The position numbers and the translations under genes were made by a program. A stretch of DNA of 23,076 bases. Origin: JAZKFT01 sp043760535. Lineage in GTDB: Bacteria > Bacteroidota > Bacteroidia > Chitinophagales > Chitinophagaceae. Within the stretch, counting starts at the first letter, position 1; every line of letters starts with the position of its first letter. The notes under the pieces were generated by a model that made no database searches, was not told where the DNA came from, and saw only the letters and a program-made list of their open reading frames with translations. The stretch is from the NCBI GenBank assembly GCA_043760535.1, contig JAYUOV010000335.1:1-23076 (forward strand), in the 5' to 3' direction. This document shows positions 21,170 through 23,076 of the stretch, piece by piece.

Positions 21170-21258
21170 TAAACTCTTATAAGCGCCATTCTTTTTTAAA
21201 ATGGAGTTTCTATTGCCGCCTTATTTTCTTGTAATTTTATTGTTCAATTTTTTAAGTT

Positions 21259-21861
21259 ATGAATGTTTCTATCCCAAAAGAGGTTACAAGATTTACGTTA
21301 GCCGAATACATGTTAATGGAAGAGAACAGTATTGAACGGAATGATTTTTACCATGGCGAAATTTTTGCGATAGCGGGTGGCACCAAGGCACATAATAATA
21401 TCATCCTAAATTTGGGTATTTTTTTAAGGGCAAATAAAAAGCAAGGATGCGATGTGTTTATAGACGGGATGAAACTTGAAATTGAAAAAAATAAATTTTA
21501 TGTGTACGCGGATCTGATGCTTACCTGTGAAGACAATCTAAAAGGGAATCAAGTTTTTGTAAAACACCCCTCCATCATTTTCGAAGTACTTTCAGATTCT
21601 ACCGCTCTATATGATAAACAGGTGAAACTGAAATATTACAAACGCATCGAAAGCCTTCAATACTATGTACTGATTGCCCAAAATGAAATAATGGTAGAAG
21701 TATATTCTAGTATAGGCGATACGCAAATATGGCAATACCAAACTTACGAAACCATGGAGGAAACCATCCAATTTCCAAGGCTGGATTTTGAACTTACCCT
21801 AGCAACTATTTACGATGGTATTGTGTTAGATGAAACATCGGCTACAAGTTTCATTCAGTAA
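21259..21861 (+). CDS. Uma2-family (DUF820) nuclease-like protein
   Basis: This is a 200-residue protein of the Uma2 family, which has a PD-(D/E)XK nuclease fold. Visible motifs: YHGEIFAIAGGTKAHNNII at 31-49, the first acidic residue Asp85 in YVYADLMLTC, Glu109 in SIIFEVLSDST at 105-115, and a Lys/Tyr-rich helix KLKYYKRIESLQYYVLIA at 123-140. The active-site set is therefore intact. Members are abundant in cyanobacteria and scattered in Bacteroidetes; their biological role is unknown, and mobility or DNA processing is only assumed. The start ATG at 21259 is well placed. The neighbours are unrelated and there are no visible inverted repeats. Confidence 0.85.
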   Translation: MNVSIPKEVTRFTLAEYMLMEENSIERNDFYHGEIFAIAGGTKAHNNIILNLGIFLRANKKQGCDVFIDGMKLEIEKNKFYVYADLMLTCEDNLKGNQVFVKHPSIIFEVLSDSTALYDKQVKLKYYKRIESLQYYVLIAQNEIMVEVYSSIGDTQIWQYQTYETMEETIQFPRLDFELTLATIYDGIVLDETSATSFIQ

Positions 21862-21892
21862 ATATCTATTCGCCAGTTTTACGTAACTGCCT

Positions 21893-21900
21893 TACTTTTG
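21893..21900 (+). promoter_or_regulatory. Candidate -7 box for the 63-aa gene
   Basis: TACTTTTG matches TAnnTTTG exactly, 32 bases before the ATG at 21932. It is the same box as found upstream of rpmH. Confidence 0.45.
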
Positions 21901-21931
21901 CAGCCAATTATCAACCCACAAAATTATCCTT

Positions 21932-22123
21932 ATGCGTTTCCCTGTATTTATTCCGTTGGTTCTGTTAAACCTGTTTTCTATTATGACCATGATTAGTGCC
22001 ATTGGCACAGGGCCAGCTTGGAAATTTTGGCTCGGTTTATCTGGTACCATCCTTTTTACTATTTGCTCCATACTTTCTGGCGGTGCTATTTTACGTGAAG
22101 GCGAAGGACAAAACAGCCATTAA
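21932..22123 (+). CDS. Small two-helix membrane protein
   Basis: This is a 63-residue protein with two predicted membrane helices (about 5-24 and 30-52) and a short charged C-terminus (LREGEGQNSH). It has no recognised domain. A well-matched -7 box lies 32 bases upstream, which supports expression. It sits between the Uma2 gene and the lutB-like gene, with 129 bases of repeat-rich DNA before the latter, so a shared role cannot be claimed. Confidence 0.55.
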   Translation: MRFPVFIPLVLLNLFSIMTMISAIGTGPAWKFWLGLSGTILFTICSILSGGAILREGEGQNSH

Positions 22124-22127
22124 AACC

Positions 22128-22157
22128 AGTACTGAGACAATAATATTGAGACAATAG
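22128..22157. repeat. Degenerate direct repeat TGAGACAATA
   Basis: TGAGACAATA occurs at 22133-22142 and again from 22147, the second copy continuing into GACTGA. The word AGTACTGAGACAATA (22128-22142) differs at one base from AGTACAGAGACAATA in the metG linker (8372-8386). Confidence 0.55.
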
Positions 22158-22223
22158 ACTGAAACTCCAGTATTATTCTTACTATGTTAATGTCTGGTTT
22201 GACTGAATTTTTCTTGTCTTAAT

Positions 22224-22247
22224 TCTAAGTACTAAAATCTAAGTACT
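22224..22247. repeat. Tandem TCTAAGTACT
   Basis: TCTAAGTACT at 22224-22233 is repeated at 22238-22247 with four bases between. The second copy ends five bases before the lutB-like ATG, so it spans the ribosome-binding region. Confidence 0.6.
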
Positions 22248-22252
22248 CATTT

Positions 22253-23076
22253 ATGTCCACCGCTTCTTCTTTTCTTGCAAAAAGTACCATTAAGGCTTCC
22301 GACCTGGAACACAGGCGGAAAATCAATTTTAATATTGGTAAGTACAATGCTACCGTACCTATTGGAAAGCAGCAATTTGCCCAATTGCCTACTGCAAGAG
22401 AACGTGCCAAAGATTTGAAGTGGAAAGCCATCGAAAATCTGGATAAAACCCTGCTGGATTTTGAAAGTAACATTACCAAACGTGGTGCCAAGGTTACCTG
22501 GGCCGAAACCACGCAACAGGCGCTTGATGAAATTCTTCGTATTTGCCAGAGTGTAAACTGCAAAACGCTGGTAAAAAGTAAGAGCATGGTTACAGAGGAA
22601 ATTCACCTCAACCAATTTTTGGAACAAAACAATATAGAAAGTGTAGAAACCGACCTTGGCGAATACATACAACAACTGGATGGCGAACCGCCCTATCACA
22701 TAGTAACCCCAGCTATGCACAAAAGCAAAGAAGATGTGGCCAAACTCTTTGCCGAAAAACTGGGAACCGAACCCAACCTTACGCCAGATCAATTAGCACA
22801 GGTAGCCCGCCATATACTTCGCCACAAGTATGTGGAAGCAGAGGTGGGCGTAACCGGAGCCAATTTTATAATAGCCGATACCGGCAGCATAGCCATTACA
22901 GAAAATGAGGGTAACGCCCGGTTAAGCTGTGCTTTTCCCAAAGTGCATATTGTAGTGGTGGGTATCGAAAAAGTGATTCCTTCTATTACCGATCTTGGCT
23001 TGTTTTGGCCATTGCTTGCTACCTATGGCACTGGCCAAAAAGTAACTGTTTATAACTCCATAATTAGCGGCCCCCG
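22253..23076 (+). CDS. lutB: LutB-type iron-sulfur protein (L-lactate oxidation), 5' part
   Basis: LutB is part of the LutABC complex that oxidises L-lactate to pyruvate; it carries Fe-S clusters and a LUD domain. The frame starts with ATG at 22253 and is open to the edge, giving 274 residues of a protein usually about 460-480 long. The N-terminal part matches: ARERAKDLKWKAIENLDK near 48-65, the LUD domain with NCKTLVKSKSMVTEEIHLN at 102-120, and GVTGANFIIADTGSIAITEN at 199-218, a family hallmark. The CxxCxxCxxxC cluster motifs would lie beyond the window. Frames on the opposite strand here are shadows. The upstream DNA is made of short degenerate repeats. Confidence 0.9.
   Translation, partial: MSTASSFLAKSTIKASDLEHRRKINFNIGKYNATVPIGKQQFAQLPTARERAKDLKWKAIENLDKTLLDFESNITKRGAKVTWAETTQQALDEILRICQSVNCKTLVKSKSMVTEEIHLNQFLEQNNIESVETDLGEYIQQLDGEPPYHIVTPAMHKSKEDVAKLFAEKLGTEPNLTPDQLAQVARHILRHKYVEAEVGVTGANFIIADTGSIAITENEGNARLSCAFPKVHIVVVGIEKVIPSITDLGLFWPLLATYGTGQKVTVYNSIISGP

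Noticed and set aside
22225..22792. Long minus-strand frames over the right end
   Set aside because: They run antisense to a plus-strand frame with clear LutB/LUD motifs that is open to the edge, so they are shadows.

Overview
The window looks like chromosomal DNA from a Bacteroidetes bacterium, most likely Chitinophagaceae or a close relative. The reasons are the AT-leaning composition, TAnnTTTG-type -7 promoter boxes, the RecA, LptB and PaaABCD sequence types, a sigma/anti-sigma/outer-membrane-protein module, and intergenic DNA full of degenerate, word-like short repeats. There is no rRNA, tRNA, CRISPR array or intact insertion sequence.

Left part (1-4948): a cut-off gene of unknown function, recA with a strong terminator, a stand-alone OLD-family ATPase/Toprim nuclease upstream of recA on the same strand, and an LptB-type ABC ATPase with a long extra C-terminal domain. 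A 459-base gap with several hairpins follows. Middle (4949-11612): metF, a MarR-family regulator divergent from metG (with a C-terminal tRNA-binding domain), a polytopic GT-C-like membrane protein in an apparent operon with metG, and, convergent to it, a desaturase strikingly like the eukaryotic dihydroceramide delta-4 desaturase DEGS1. Next (11868-13732): ssb divergent from murI, then rpmH (51 aa) with its own terminator.

From 13815 to 17383 on the minus strand: a VanZ-like protein preceded by a terminator and, upstream, a three-gene module of ECF sigma factor, membrane anti-sigma-like protein with four tandem cytoplasmic repeats, and a beta-barrel protein. From 17512 to 20863 on the minus strand: the phenylacetyl-CoA epoxidase operon paaA-paaB-paaC-paaD, with an ORF6N-domain gene inserted between paaA and paaB and no paaE in the window. 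A palindrome resembling the PaaR operator lies just upstream of paaA. The right end holds a remnant of xseB, a Uma2-family nuclease-like gene, a 63-aa membrane peptide, and the 5' part of a lutB-type gene that runs off the edge.

The most unusual signal is a set of degenerate short-word repeats that appear between genes and also inside genes. Heptamer-like GTTGATT words encode the N-terminus and an internal loop of PaaC, and a third array upstream is inverted, so the paaC mRNA could fold around its start codon. PaaD carries an N-terminal extension that looks derived from G/C-run repeats. The metG linker shares a near-identical word with intergenic DNA 13.7 kb away. No confidently new multi-gene system was found. 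The best candidates for follow-up are the repeat invasion of the paa operon, the DEGS1-like desaturase, the repeated anti-sigma protein and the OLD nuclease.
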